Part shown: one piece after another, positions 14,520 through 23,007 of the stretch
Layout: every line of letters begins with the position of its first letter
Numbering within the stretch: position 1 is the stretch's first letter
NCBI GenBank assembly: GCA_027324025.1
Contig: DAHVYW010000106.1
Location: 1 to 49,222 of the forward strand
Source of the DNA: JAJZQD01 sp021847735
GTDB taxonomy: Bacteria > Bacillota > Thermincolia > Thermincolales > UBA2595
DNA length: 49,222 nucleotides
Direction of reading: 5' to 3'
Notes under the pieces: generated by a model
What the model saw: only the letters and a program-made list of their open reading frames with translations
Databases searched by the model: none
What the model was told of the DNA's origin: nothing
Position numbers and translations under genes: made by a program

Positions 14520-15299
14520 TGCCCTTTCCAGGAACCTTTGGGAAAGGGGAATTATTTTACTAATGTCACCGGTTGTAAGAAACTCAACGTCCACTTTGTT
14601 TTGCTGTTCAGGACGGGAATTCAGACTATGGCGTGCCTGTAGAATATTCATTAAATGGCGCACGGTTCCGGCGTTTCCGTCCACGATTCGGATACCGGGG
14701 CCAACAACCTGGGCTATGTCCTCTTTTATAAAGCAGTAGTGAGTACACCCGAGTACAATTGATGATACCTTGGTAATACGGACATGGCTGAAAAGTTCCT
14801 GCAAATAGTTTCGTATTTCGGATTCGGTTTCAGATTCGATGAGCTCTACCAAACCGGGGCATGGCAGTCGTATTATGGAAGCCTCAGTATTAAACCTGCT
14901 AAAAAGCGCCTTAAATTTCTCTTCTTTAAGGGTCAGCGGTGTCGCCATTACCACAATGTCCCCGGTCTTTCCGTTTTCCACGGCAGGTTTCAGGGCTGGC
15001 TCCATACCGATAACCGGGATATTAAATTTTCCCCGGATATCGTTTATCGCTACACTGGTGGCAGTGTTGCAGGCAACAACCAAAGCTTTAATACCCCTGG
15101 CGAAAAGCATGCCGACGGCATTTACCGAAAGGGAGCGGACACAGTCGCAGGTTTTAGTGCCATACGGGGCGTTGGCCGAATCGGCCATATAGATGTATTT
15201 CTCATTTGGCATCATTTTTACCAGCTCTCCAAGTACGCTGATGCCGCCCATTCCGGAATCGAAAACCCCGATGGGCAATAAGTTTTGTCCTTTTTTCAT
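14490..15299 (-). CDS. murI: Glutamate racemase
   Basis: This 269-residue enzyme interconverts L- and D-glutamate to supply D-Glu for peptidoglycan. Both catalytic cysteines are present, in VACNTATS near residue 75 and LGCTHYCF near residue 190, together with the N-terminal GVFDSGMGGISVL and PYGTK motifs. The ATG at 15299 has GGGAG 8 nt upstream. It is monocistronic and convergent with the membrane protein gene at 14064. Confidence 0.96.
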   Translation of the reverse strand: MKKGQNLLPIGVFDSGMGGISVLGELVKMMPNEKYIYMADSANAPYGTKTCDCVRSLSVNAVGMLFARGIKALVVACNTATSVAINDIRGKFNIPVIGMEPALKPAVENGKTGDIVVMATPLTLKEEKFKALFSRFNTEASIIRLPCPGLVELIESETESEIRNYLQELFSHVRITKVSSIVLGCTHYCFIKEDIAQVVGPGIRIVDGNAGTVRHLMNILQARHSLNSRPEQQNKVDVEFLTTGDISKIIPLSQRFLERALRDSFIDPL

Positions 15300-15437
15300 C
15301 TTCTGTCTCCCGGATGTTTATTAACTCAAATATAAGTTCTGCTTGACACTATGCTTTTCCTTTTAGGCCTATTATTTCCTGCCGTTAATATATTACATAC
15401 GGCCGGTAAATAAATGACTATAATGGAAATCGCAAAG

Positions 15438-15459
15438 AAAAAATGGCCCGGACGGGCCA
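15438..15459 (-). terminator. Intrinsic terminator of the clp-ybjN unit
   Basis: TGGCCCG-TC-CGGGCCA followed by six Ts on the minus strand, 16 bp after the stop codon of the gene at 15475. Confidence 0.85.
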
Positions 15460-15474
15460 AAATAAAAACGTTAG

Positions 15475-15861
15475 TTACTCCCTGCAAATCTCCTTGATTA
15501 CCGGCAGTTGGTTGTCTATAACGTATACAAAGGAATTAAGGGTTGTCAAAACCTCAGAAAATTCCAGGTCAGTAGTAGGTATCTGGTCTATATAAATAAT
15601 AGAATCGCTGTCTGGGTGGATAGCAAAAGAACCGCAGAAAACCCCGGTACAGTTGAGTTCTAGTAGAGACCGGTATACTTCCTCCCTGTTTTGCTGGGGC
15701 ACCGGTAAAAGCGGCATGACAAAACGCAGGAACTCCGATTCTTCGTTATGAAACATAAGGATAACGTAATCCCCACAACTCAGTCTCCAATATCCGTCTT
15801 CCATAAATGTATAAGGAATCTTGTTTTGTCTTAACAAAGTTTCAACTTCAATGTTTGTCAC
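15475..15861 (-). CDS. YbjN/T3SS-chaperone-like fold protein
   Basis: This 128-residue acidic protein begins with a helix followed by the strand pattern YTFMEDGYWRLSCGDYVILMFHNEE and ends with a long helix. It is similar to YbjN-domain proteins, which share the fold of type III secretion chaperones. It starts 4 nt after the Clp ATPase stop codon, probably with GTG, so the two are co-transcribed. A role as a substrate adaptor or chaperone for that Clp unfoldase is a reasonable inference from the context only. Confidence 0.65.
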   Translation of the reverse strand: MTNIEVETLLRQNKIPYTFMEDGYWRLSCGDYVILMFHNEESEFLRFVMPLLPVPQQNREEVYRSLLELNCTGVFCGSFAIHPDSDSIIYIDQIPTTDLEFSEVLTTLNSFVYVIDNQLPVIKEICRE

Positions 15862-15865
15862 GACT

Positions 15866-18142
15866 TCAGTTCACTCCTCCCGAAATAATGATTTCCCGGT
15901 CTTGAGACACCTCTCCCGTAAAGGTTTTCCGGTCCGGGTCAGACAGAATCATTTTGGAAAGTGGCTTTAAAACCATATCCTCAATAGTTCTGTTGAGGAA
16001 CCTGGCCCCATATTCCGGGTTAAAGCCTTTTTCACTGATTATATCCAACACTTCATCGCTAATCTTTATTTCTTTGTGTTCTTTGGCAAACCGGTTCCTG
16101 ATATCGCTAAGTTTCATAGCAGCTATTTTTTTGATGGCGTCTTTATCAAGGGGCTTAAAATATACTACCTCATCAACCCTGTTGATAAACTCGGGACTGA
16201 AGTGTTTTTTGATGGATTCTCTGATTAATTTCTCCGTTCCCTTGAAATCGATTCCCACCTGTTCGTTGAATCCAATTTCCCTTGTTCTGGTAAAAGCCCG
16301 GGTGGCACCAACATTACTGGTCATAATGATTGTGCTGTTGCTGAAATAAACCGTCCTGCCCTGTGAATCTGTAAGTCTGCCATCCTCAAATACCTGTAGG
16401 AAAATATTAAGCACGTCATGATGGGCCTTCTCAACCTCGTCAAGCAAAATAATGGAATAAGGTTCGGTCCTCACCCGCCCGGTAAGCCCGCCTTCCTGGT
16501 CAGACCCGATATACCCGGGCGGTGAGCCTATGATTTTGGAAACACTGTGGGACTCCATATATTCTGACATGTCAAGCCTGATCATTTTGCTTTCATCGTC
16601 AAAGAGTATTTCAGACAGGATTCTGGCCAATTCGGTTTTGCCTACCCCTGTAGGTCCGATGAACAGGAACACACCGTCCGGCCTGACAGGTTTCAGGTCA
16701 AGAGAACTCTTGGTTAGCCTGATGATATCCCCTACCTTGTCGATAGCTTCGTCCTGACCCACAATCTTTTGTTTTAGAAGGTCTTCAAGATGGAGCAGTT
16801 TGTCCAGCTTATCTGAAGTTAGCTTTTCTATGGGTATCTTTGTCTTGTGAGAAAGCACTGTTGCCACGTCCTCAACAGACACTTCCCTTTCTGAATTGTC
16901 CGAGGCCGTTAAACTGACATGGGCGCAGGCCTGGTCGATAAGGTCTATGGCCTTATCCGGAAGGTACTGGTCTTTGATGTGGAGCATGGATAGTTCAACG
17001 GTTTTCTTAATCACTTTTTCCGGTAATGTTACATGGTGAAACTCCTCGTAAAGGTGTTTGATGCTTTTGATTATTTCTACGGTTTCCTCAGCCGAGGGCT
17101 CGCGGATTTCTATAGTCTGAAACCTGCGGGCCAGGGCGGGGTCTCTTTCGATATATTTCCTGTATTCCTTGATGGTAGTTGAGCCGATACACCTGATATC
17201 CCCGTTGATTAGGGGAGCTTTCAAAATATTAGCCGCATCCCCTGTGCCTGGAGGGCCACCGGTCCCCACAATGGTATGTATTTCATCAATAAAAAGAATA
17301 ATATTTTCCTGTTTTACGTAGTTAATAATGCCCGTCATCCGTTTTTCAAACTCACCCTGGAGCGAGGCACCGGCAACAATAGATGTCATATTGAGTTCGA
17401 AGATCTTTGCGCCCTTGAGTTTTTCGGGCACGCTGCCGTTGACTATTCTCTGGGCCAGACCGGTCATCAAAGCTGATTTACCAACCCCCGGTTCGCCGAC
17501 CAGCAGGGGGTTGCTCTTAACACGCCGGCAGAGAACTTCAATGATGTCATCTATTTCTTTTTCCCGCAGGGCCACCGGGTCCAGCCTGTGACTCTGGGCC
17601 AAGCTGGTCAGTTCCCGCCCGTACTTGTCGATAACCGACTTGGCATTTGGAAAAATACCGGCGCTGCTCTGACCGGCCAGCATAGTTCCTGTCAAAACAG
17701 ACTTTTGAGGAGCATCCTTTTTAATGCTTCTCGGGTGCCTGACGAGCTTTAGGAACCAGTCGACATTGACCCCGAAGTCCTTTAGAAGCTCGGAAGGAAT
17801 ACTTTTTTCCTGCTGGGAAGCACCAAAAACCGCAATTAGAATATGAGGTACATCAATATACGACGAAAACGATATATTGGCCTCTTTTTGAGCCCTCTTC
17901 AGCAAATCTTCGGTGGTAGACTGTTCATAGACCTTATCTTTAATCATCTGTGAAACCTTGATATTAAGTTTCTCGTAAGTTCCGATAAACTCTCCCATGA
18001 CAAGGTTAGCCAGGTCATTATTTGATTCAAAAAAGGCCAACATGACATGCTCCGGTCCGATAAAATCATGTCCCATGAAAGAAGCCTTCTTTTCTGCTTT
18101 GTCCCACAGTTCACTAGCTTCTTTGGTAAATTTTTGCTTCAC
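15866..18142 (-). CDS. ClpA/ClpC-type AAA+ unfoldase lacking a middle domain
   Basis: This 758-residue protein has a double Clp-N repeat (about residues 1-140), a first AAA+ module (Walker A GEPGVGKS near 216, Walker B ILFIDEIHTIVG) and a second (GPTGVGKTELAR near 507, IILLDEVEKAH). The link between them is only about 60 residues, so the coiled-coil M domain of ClpC and ClpB is absent. An IGF tripeptide (TREIGFNEQ) in module 2 is the ClpP-docking loop. It therefore looks like a ClpA-like unfoldase for ClpP. The GTG at 18142 is chosen: AAGGAGG is 7 nt upstream and VKQKFTKEA is the usual N-terminus. A frame up to 18175 has no ribosome-binding site. Confidence 0.9.
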   Translation of the reverse strand: MKQKFTKEASELWDKAEKKASFMGHDFIGPEHVMLAFFESNNDLANLVMGEFIGTYEKLNIKVSQMIKDKVYEQSTTEDLLKRAQKEANISFSSYIDVPHILIAVFGASQQEKSIPSELLKDFGVNVDWFLKLVRHPRSIKKDAPQKSVLTGTMLAGQSSAGIFPNAKSVIDKYGRELTSLAQSHRLDPVALREKEIDDIIEVLCRRVKSNPLLVGEPGVGKSALMTGLAQRIVNGSVPEKLKGAKIFELNMTSIVAGASLQGEFEKRMTGIINYVKQENIILFIDEIHTIVGTGGPPGTGDAANILKAPLINGDIRCIGSTTIKEYRKYIERDPALARRFQTIEIREPSAEETVEIIKSIKHLYEEFHHVTLPEKVIKKTVELSMLHIKDQYLPDKAIDLIDQACAHVSLTASDNSEREVSVEDVATVLSHKTKIPIEKLTSDKLDKLLHLEDLLKQKIVGQDEAIDKVGDIIRLTKSSLDLKPVRPDGVFLFIGPTGVGKTELARILSEILFDDESKMIRLDMSEYMESHSVSKIIGSPPGYIGSDQEGGLTGRVRTEPYSIILLDEVEKAHHDVLNIFLQVFEDGRLTDSQGRTVYFSNSTIIMTSNVGATRAFTRTREIGFNEQVGIDFKGTEKLIRESIKKHFSPEFINRVDEVVYFKPLDKDAIKKIAAMKLSDIRNRFAKEHKEIKISDEVLDIISEKGFNPEYGARFLNRTIEDMVLKPLSKMILSDPDRKTFTGEVSQDREIIISGGVN

Positions 18143-18229
18143 CTGGCTGCCTCCTTCAGTGAAAACATAAAACACCTTTCCGGGGACTTTTTTCGACAGT
18201 CTGGGGATATATTCCTCCTTTTAAATTCA

Positions 18230-18345
18230 GTGAACTCGTTCAGCTAAAGCTGAACATCGAAACTTCAGTGGGGGACTCTACCCCCACTGAAGCAGAAAAG
18301 TGGAAACTCCACCTAATAGAAGGTGGAGTCTTGGAATTGGGATAA
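18230..18345 (-). repeat. Three-hairpin interspersed repeat, copy B
   Basis: A full copy on the minus strand with all three hairpins. It differs from copy A at a few loop positions (CTATTA in hairpin 1, TAGAGT in hairpin 2). It lies between the adk terminator and the clp gene, in the leader region of clp. The unit begins at GTTTATCCC and ends at GTTCACT. Confidence 0.9.
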
Positions 18346-18395
18346 ACGGCGAGTATTTGTATCGTACAGAATTAAAGGAAAACTGATTGTAAGAT

Positions 18396-18435
18396 AATTA
18401 AAAAAGAGCAGGAATGCTCCTGCTCTTTTTTAATT
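18396..18435 (-). terminator. Bidirectional intrinsic terminator after adk
   Basis: GAGCAGGA-GCAT-TCCTGCTC is flanked by A- and T-tracts on both sides, so it can act on either strand. It lies 9 bp after the adk stop codon. Confidence 0.88.
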
Positions 18436-18443
18436 TTCCGGTC

Positions 18444-19088
18444 TTATTTTTTCAAAGCTACCATAACTTCTTTTAATACAAGGTTGATATCCTGGTCACC
18501 GTTAATATTGAGGAGAAGGCCGCGTTCTTTGTAATAGTCAATCAACGGTTGGGTCTGTGCTTCGTAGACATCCAGACGGTTGGAAACAGTCTCTTCATTG
18601 TCATCAGAGCGCTGGTACAATTCCCCGCCGCAGCTGTCGCAAACGCCTTCAGCCTTGGGAGCATTAAATATTACGTGGAAGCTTGCGCCGCAGGCTCTAC
18701 ATACGCGGCGGCCGGTCAGCCGAGCCATGAGACGTTCCCTGGGCACCTCAATATTAATTACACCGTCGAGGGTAATTCCCATGTCTACAAGGCTTTTGCT
18801 GAGAGCATCGGCTTGGGCAACTGTCCTGGGAAAACCGTCAAGTAAAAATCCCTTGGCACAATCCGGCTGGGATAAACGGTCTGTAACCATGCCTACCACT
18901 ACTTCATCGGGAACTAACTGGCCTTTGTCCATATATTCTTTGGCTTTTTTGCCCATTTCAGTTCCTTCTTTGATGGCTGCCCGGAACATATCCCCTGTTG
19001 AAATATGGGTAATTTGAAGTTCTTTCACAAGTCTTTCTGCCTGGGTCCCTTTGCCGGCTCCCGGCGGCCCCATAATCATGAGTTTCAA
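18444..19088 (-). CDS. adk: Adenylate kinase
   Basis: This 214-residue long-form enzyme (ATP + AMP to 2 ADP) has the P-loop GPPGAGKGTQ at residues 7-16, the AMP site STGDMFR, DGFPRTVAQA, and a zinc-binding LID with two Cys pairs (CRAC and CDSC). The start is TTG, with GGAGGGG 8 nt upstream. It is not in the usual secY-adk-map ribosomal setting but alone between yhaN and the clp gene with its own terminator. It may be a relocated gene or a second copy. Confidence 0.95.
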   Translation of the reverse strand: MKLMIMGPPGAGKGTQAERLVKELQITHISTGDMFRAAIKEGTEMGKKAKEYMDKGQLVPDEVVVGMVTDRLSQPDCAKGFLLDGFPRTVAQADALSKSLVDMGITLDGVINIEVPRERLMARLTGRRVCRACGASFHVIFNAPKAEGVCDSCGGELYQRSDDNEETVSNRLDVYEAQTQPLIDYYKERGLLLNINGDQDINLVLKEVMVALKK

Positions 19089-19207
19089 GAAATACCCCTC
19101 CCTGAAATAATTTTAGTTTTTGATACCATTTTTTTCCTAGTATCCTATATAAGTGAATTATATCATATTTGTCCCAGAAAAAAAACACAAGACTGAGAAA
19201 ATTCAAA

Positions 19208-19233
19208 TTATTTATAAGGCGAAAACCGCCTCT
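19208..19233 (-). terminator. Weak hairpin after yhaN
   Basis: GGCG-GTTTT-CGCC followed by TTATAAAT directly after the yhaN stop codon. The stem is short and the T-tract poor, so it is only a possible terminator. Confidence 0.35.
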
Positions 19234-21719
19234 CAGACAGTCAGTCTGGATACGGAGTCGGCGCCCTGCTGTAAGTATTGCGGGTCTTTGGTGAGGATTA
19301 TAACCTGGTGTTCCTGTGCTGCCTTATTGAGCAAGGCTATTGTGTTATTAAGCCGCTCTGTATCAAAATTTACAAAAGGGTCATCGAAAATTAACGGACA
19401 CCGCAGGGCGCCGGTAAAAAACTCTGCTACTGCCACCCGTAAGGCCAGGTAAACCTGGTCTCTTGTACCGGCGCTGAGGTCACTGGCGTTAACCTTCCGG
19501 AGGCCTTTGTCCACAGGGGTGGTAACTGTAATACCGGTCGTATCGAGTATCAAATCAAGACCTTCGTATTTTCCGTCCGTAATTTCTGTAACTATTTGGG
19601 AGGCCCTTGCCACAACATGGGGGACCATATCAACCTGAGCCTCCCCGACAGCCTCCCGGAGTATTTTTACTGTTTCCAGAATCCCTTTCTTTTTGATTTC
19701 CAGGGTCTTTAACTCGGCCTTCTTCTCCAGCAGGCTGTTCTCCACTGTCCACCTGTCTTTGTCCTTTAAGGCGAAACGCTCATAATCGCTAACACCGGTT
19801 TTTACCCTGATAAGTTCCTTTTCCAGTATTTCAAGCCTGCCCTGAACGGTCCTTTCTTCTTCGGCCAGAACCTCGTATTCTTCCGGTAAAACAGTGCAGC
19901 GCACAGCATCCATTTCAGTCTGGATGTTGTGGATTTTCACACTCAGTACAGACATTTCCTTTCTCAGTTCCTTTTCGTCCAGGTCACCAAGGTAGTCACT
20001 GACACTGTCTTTTAATGTTTCCCACTGTTTCCTGATTTCCCGGCAGGCTTGGTGTAATTGCCGGTATTCTTCGGGAGCATTCACACCGGTGTGGCCCAAC
20101 AGGATACGCAACTCCGTGCCTGCCCTATTGAGTTCATTGTTAAGGAACACGCTTTCTTCCCGGTATTTTTCCACATCGATCTCGGCAAGCTGTTTATTGA
20201 TGGCGAAAACCCTTTTCTTTGATTCTTCGCAGGAGTTAACCTTGATCCGAAACTCATCCATAGAGAGGTTTCCCGTCAGATTGGCCAGCACTTTCCGGTA
20301 ACCGTCTATGGTTCCCCTAATTCGTTCGCTTTCCTCTTCCAGGACTTTGTTATAATTTGTGGCGGCACCGGATTTGCGACCTGCCTTTCCCAGGACCACG
20401 ATAGTCAATCCGGTAAGGAGCAGCAAGGATGCAGCGACGTAACCCTGGATGTTTTTGGCGAGGATTCCGAAAACTGACATTAAACAAAGCAACAAGCCTA
20501 TGGCAGGTAGAAGGCTGCGGCGGCCGGCATTTTTGTTTTCAAATAATTCTTCTGTGCCGCCTGCCTGCCTGGTACCAAGCTGCCGATTCAATTCCAAAAT
20601 TTGTCCCGAGAGCCTTTCTGCCTCCATAAGGTTGTCAAGGGAGAACTTGTCGCTGGCAATGGTGTCCCTCTCGGGGGGCTCTTTTCCCAAATCATTTTGC
20701 AGCTGTTCCTTCAGGGTTTTAAATTGTTCCATATTTTTACAGTTAAAGTCGACTTTTTCATTTAAACGGTCAATTTCTTTCTCCAGGCTGTTGACCCTTG
20801 CCAGGGCAGCATCAGTAAGGTAGGGCTCAAACGCGGCCTTTTCCTGTAAGTACTGCTCAATCTTTTTTAACTCTGTCAGCTTTCTTCCTGCATTGTCGAG
20901 TCTTGTCTGGATATCATTCTGGCGGTCAAACAGTTTGTCCCTGTTTTTCTTAAGCTCCGAATATTTCCGGTAATTTGCCAGCATTGGCGAGAGCTCATTT
21001 AACCTGGATTTCTGCCCAAAGATGTTCTCCTCAAGAGCCTCAGCTTCATCCAGCAGGGCCTCGTAATCCCCGGACAACCCTTCCATAGCCTTTAACTCAG
21101 TTTCCAGGCGGTTGATTTCATTAAGGCATGTCCTAATTGGGCCATTGCTGCCCGTGCTGCGAATTAGTCCCCTGTTAAGCTCAAGATATCTTTTGCCCAG
21201 ACTCTTAAACACGGCCCTCATTGAGGTGGTGTGCTCGCTGTTTATTATTTTCTTTGAAAGGGCGTTAGAAATTTCTTCCCGGGCCAGGGTGGCGATTTCT
21301 TCCTGGCGAATAAGCATTGTGCTCTTAAATAACTGCAGGTCCGTGATGCCAAGGTAGTTTCTTAAAATATCCTCAGTGGAAATTCCTGCCAGAGACTTTC
21401 CGGCCTCGTTAATTGTGTACACTTCCGCTTTATTACTTAAAAAGTCACGTTCTATGTAAAGACTGCCGAGTTCTTTTATCACTACGGTGATCCCGGCTTT
21501 GTAAGGGCGGCCTTCTTCCCGGGGTACGTACCTGTTTTTTAACCTCTTTAGCTCCTCCCGTCTTCCCTTAAACCCGAATAACACGCCGGCAATGGCATCA
21601 ACAATAGTGGTTTTGCCTGCTTCGTTGGAACCGAAGATAACACAGATTTCATTTTTAAATTCTATTTCTTTGCTCACAAATTTACCGAAACTGATAAGGT
21701 TTACACTTTTGATATACAA
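19233..21719 (-). CDS. yhaN: AAA ATPase with SMC/Rad50-like architecture (YhaN family)
   Basis: This 828-residue protein has an N-terminal P-loop (GSNEAGKTT, residues 30-38), long coiled-coil arms, a hydrophobic pair of helices in the middle (about residues 405-445) and a C-terminal ABC signature LSAGTRDQVYLALR with Walker B LIFDDPFVNFD. The order is that of Rad50/SbcC with a membrane hairpin in place of the zinc hook, as in Bacillus YhaN. The start codon is TTG directly after the yhaO stop codon, using GGAGG within the end of yhaO. With YhaO it should form an Mre11-Rad50-like DNA-end processing complex, possibly membrane-tethered. Confidence 0.9.
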   Translation of the reverse strand: MYIKSVNLISFGKFVSKEIEFKNEICVIFGSNEAGKTTIVDAIAGVLFGFKGRREELKRLKNRYVPREEGRPYKAGITVVIKELGSLYIERDFLSNKAEVYTINEAGKSLAGISTEDILRNYLGITDLQLFKSTMLIRQEEIATLAREEISNALSKKIINSEHTTSMRAVFKSLGKRYLELNRGLIRSTGSNGPIRTCLNEINRLETELKAMEGLSGDYEALLDEAEALEENIFGQKSRLNELSPMLANYRKYSELKKNRDKLFDRQNDIQTRLDNAGRKLTELKKIEQYLQEKAAFEPYLTDAALARVNSLEKEIDRLNEKVDFNCKNMEQFKTLKEQLQNDLGKEPPERDTIASDKFSLDNLMEAERLSGQILELNRQLGTRQAGGTEELFENKNAGRRSLLPAIGLLLCLMSVFGILAKNIQGYVAASLLLLTGLTIVVLGKAGRKSGAATNYNKVLEEESERIRGTIDGYRKVLANLTGNLSMDEFRIKVNSCEESKKRVFAINKQLAEIDVEKYREESVFLNNELNRAGTELRILLGHTGVNAPEEYRQLHQACREIRKQWETLKDSVSDYLGDLDEKELRKEMSVLSVKIHNIQTEMDAVRCTVLPEEYEVLAEEERTVQGRLEILEKELIRVKTGVSDYERFALKDKDRWTVENSLLEKKAELKTLEIKKKGILETVKILREAVGEAQVDMVPHVVARASQIVTEITDGKYEGLDLILDTTGITVTTPVDKGLRKVNASDLSAGTRDQVYLALRVAVAEFFTGALRCPLIFDDPFVNFDTERLNNTIALLNKAAQEHQVIILTKDPQYLQQGADSVSRLTV

Positions 21720-22853
21720 CTAAAGCTTACCTCCTTCCAGGACGGTAAGCCCTACTTTGAGAGCTTCGTTCAGGACATTCCGTTCATCGTCGGAAATCCG
21801 GCTGTCAGCCAGTCTTTCACTTATTTTGCGTAAAAAGATACCCTTGACGGTTTTGTCATTAGGGTCAACCTGGGGGATTAATCTGATGAAGTCACAGATT
21901 TCCAGGTGAAAGAATTTGTCCTTATACTGCTGTTCTATCCGTTCAGCGGAAAAGACATCCTGCTGGTCCAGGAGTCCGGTAATATTCAATCTTATAAAAG
22001 AGGTTGAATCGGCCCATTGATTGAGCTTCAAGTATAGGTTTGCCAACCCTTCGCGGTTCATGTCAAAATCCACAACAATGTAGGGTCGGGTTGGTATGGT
22101 TACTGGGACGGCATCTACTTTGCCGTTTTTCAATTCGACGATAATTGCCTTCCTGTCTGAAATGTTGTTGAAGGACAGCCGTTCCGGGGAACCGGGATAA
22201 AAACTGAGGGTGCTGCCGCAGGAACAATCCCGGAAATTATGAAAATGCCCCATGGCCAGGTAATCTAATCCCGAGTTTTTAATATCGTCACCAGTGACCG
22301 GAAAATACTCGCCTTCGATATGGGGCAGCCCGTTAACTGTGCCGTGGAGCAGTCCAACCCTGTAAGGGGCCCTGCTATCATCCGGGCAGGCATTCTCGCC
22401 GCCGGACCGGAAATTGGCTAACATCCTTTCGTTTTTTCTTGACTCATTAAAGGGGATACCGTAAACAGTGACACCTTCAATTCCCTTATACTCCTGCCAA
22501 TCGCCACCGGAGAAAACAAAGACATTGGGGAGCAGGCCGCTGTTTTTTCTGAGCAGTCCTTCTATACCGGGGTCGTGGTTACCGGGGAGGATTACAACTT
22601 TGATACCCTCGGCCATAAGCCTCATAAAACCAGAAACCACCAAGGACACTGTGTGCCTGTCCACCAAATCCGAGTGGAAAAGGTCGCCGGCCACCAGCAG
22701 CCCCTGTACCTCCTCCGAAACGGCCAGGTCGCAAAGGTATTCAAAGGCACTGAATAAATCCTTCCTCCGCTGCTGTCTGGCGCCTTCAGCAAACATTTCA
22801 AAAGGCCAGTCTATATGAAAATCGGAAGTGTGCAGTAATTTGACTCTCCGCAT
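21720..22853 (-). CDS. yhaO: Metallophosphoesterase/exonuclease, SbcD/Mre11-like (YhaO family)
   Basis: This 377-residue calcineurin-like phosphoesterase has all the metal motifs: TSDFHID (residues 10-16), GDLFHSD, PGNHDPG, LLHGT and MGHFHNF. It pairs with YhaN, whose start directly follows its stop codon, as Mre11 pairs with Rad50. The expected activity is Mn-dependent nuclease on DNA ends. The ATG has AGAGGGG 6 nt upstream. The two genes form an operon with no other member. Confidence 0.92.
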   Translation of the reverse strand: MRRVKLLHTSDFHIDWPFEMFAEGARQQRRKDLFSAFEYLCDLAVSEEVQGLLVAGDLFHSDLVDRHTVSLVVSGFMRLMAEGIKVVILPGNHDPGIEGLLRKNSGLLPNVFVFSGGDWQEYKGIEGVTVYGIPFNESRKNERMLANFRSGGENACPDDSRAPYRVGLLHGTVNGLPHIEGEYFPVTGDDIKNSGLDYLAMGHFHNFRDCSCGSTLSFYPGSPERLSFNNISDRKAIIVELKNGKVDAVPVTIPTRPYIVVDFDMNREGLANLYLKLNQWADSTSFIRLNITGLLDQQDVFSAERIEQQYKDKFFHLEICDFIRLIPQVDPNDKTVKGIFLRKISERLADSRISDDERNVLNEALKVGLTVLEGGKL

Positions 22854-22949
22854 GCCGCATCCCCTCTCATGCTTCTGTTACAACCATTCGACAAGGTGCG
22901 GTGATTTCCTTCCCTGACAACCTACCACGGTAGTCGCCGCCAGGACGTT

Positions 22950-22982
22950 AAAATGAGGCCCCGCTAATCCGGGCGCCTCATT
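22950..22982 (-). terminator. Intrinsic terminator after spoVR
   Basis: The minus strand reads AATGAGGC...GCCTCATT, with an inner C-G pairing, followed by TTTAAC, 25 bp after the spoVR stop codon. Confidence 0.7.
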
Positions 22983-23007
22983 GGGATGTATGAATCATTC
23001 ATCGCTT

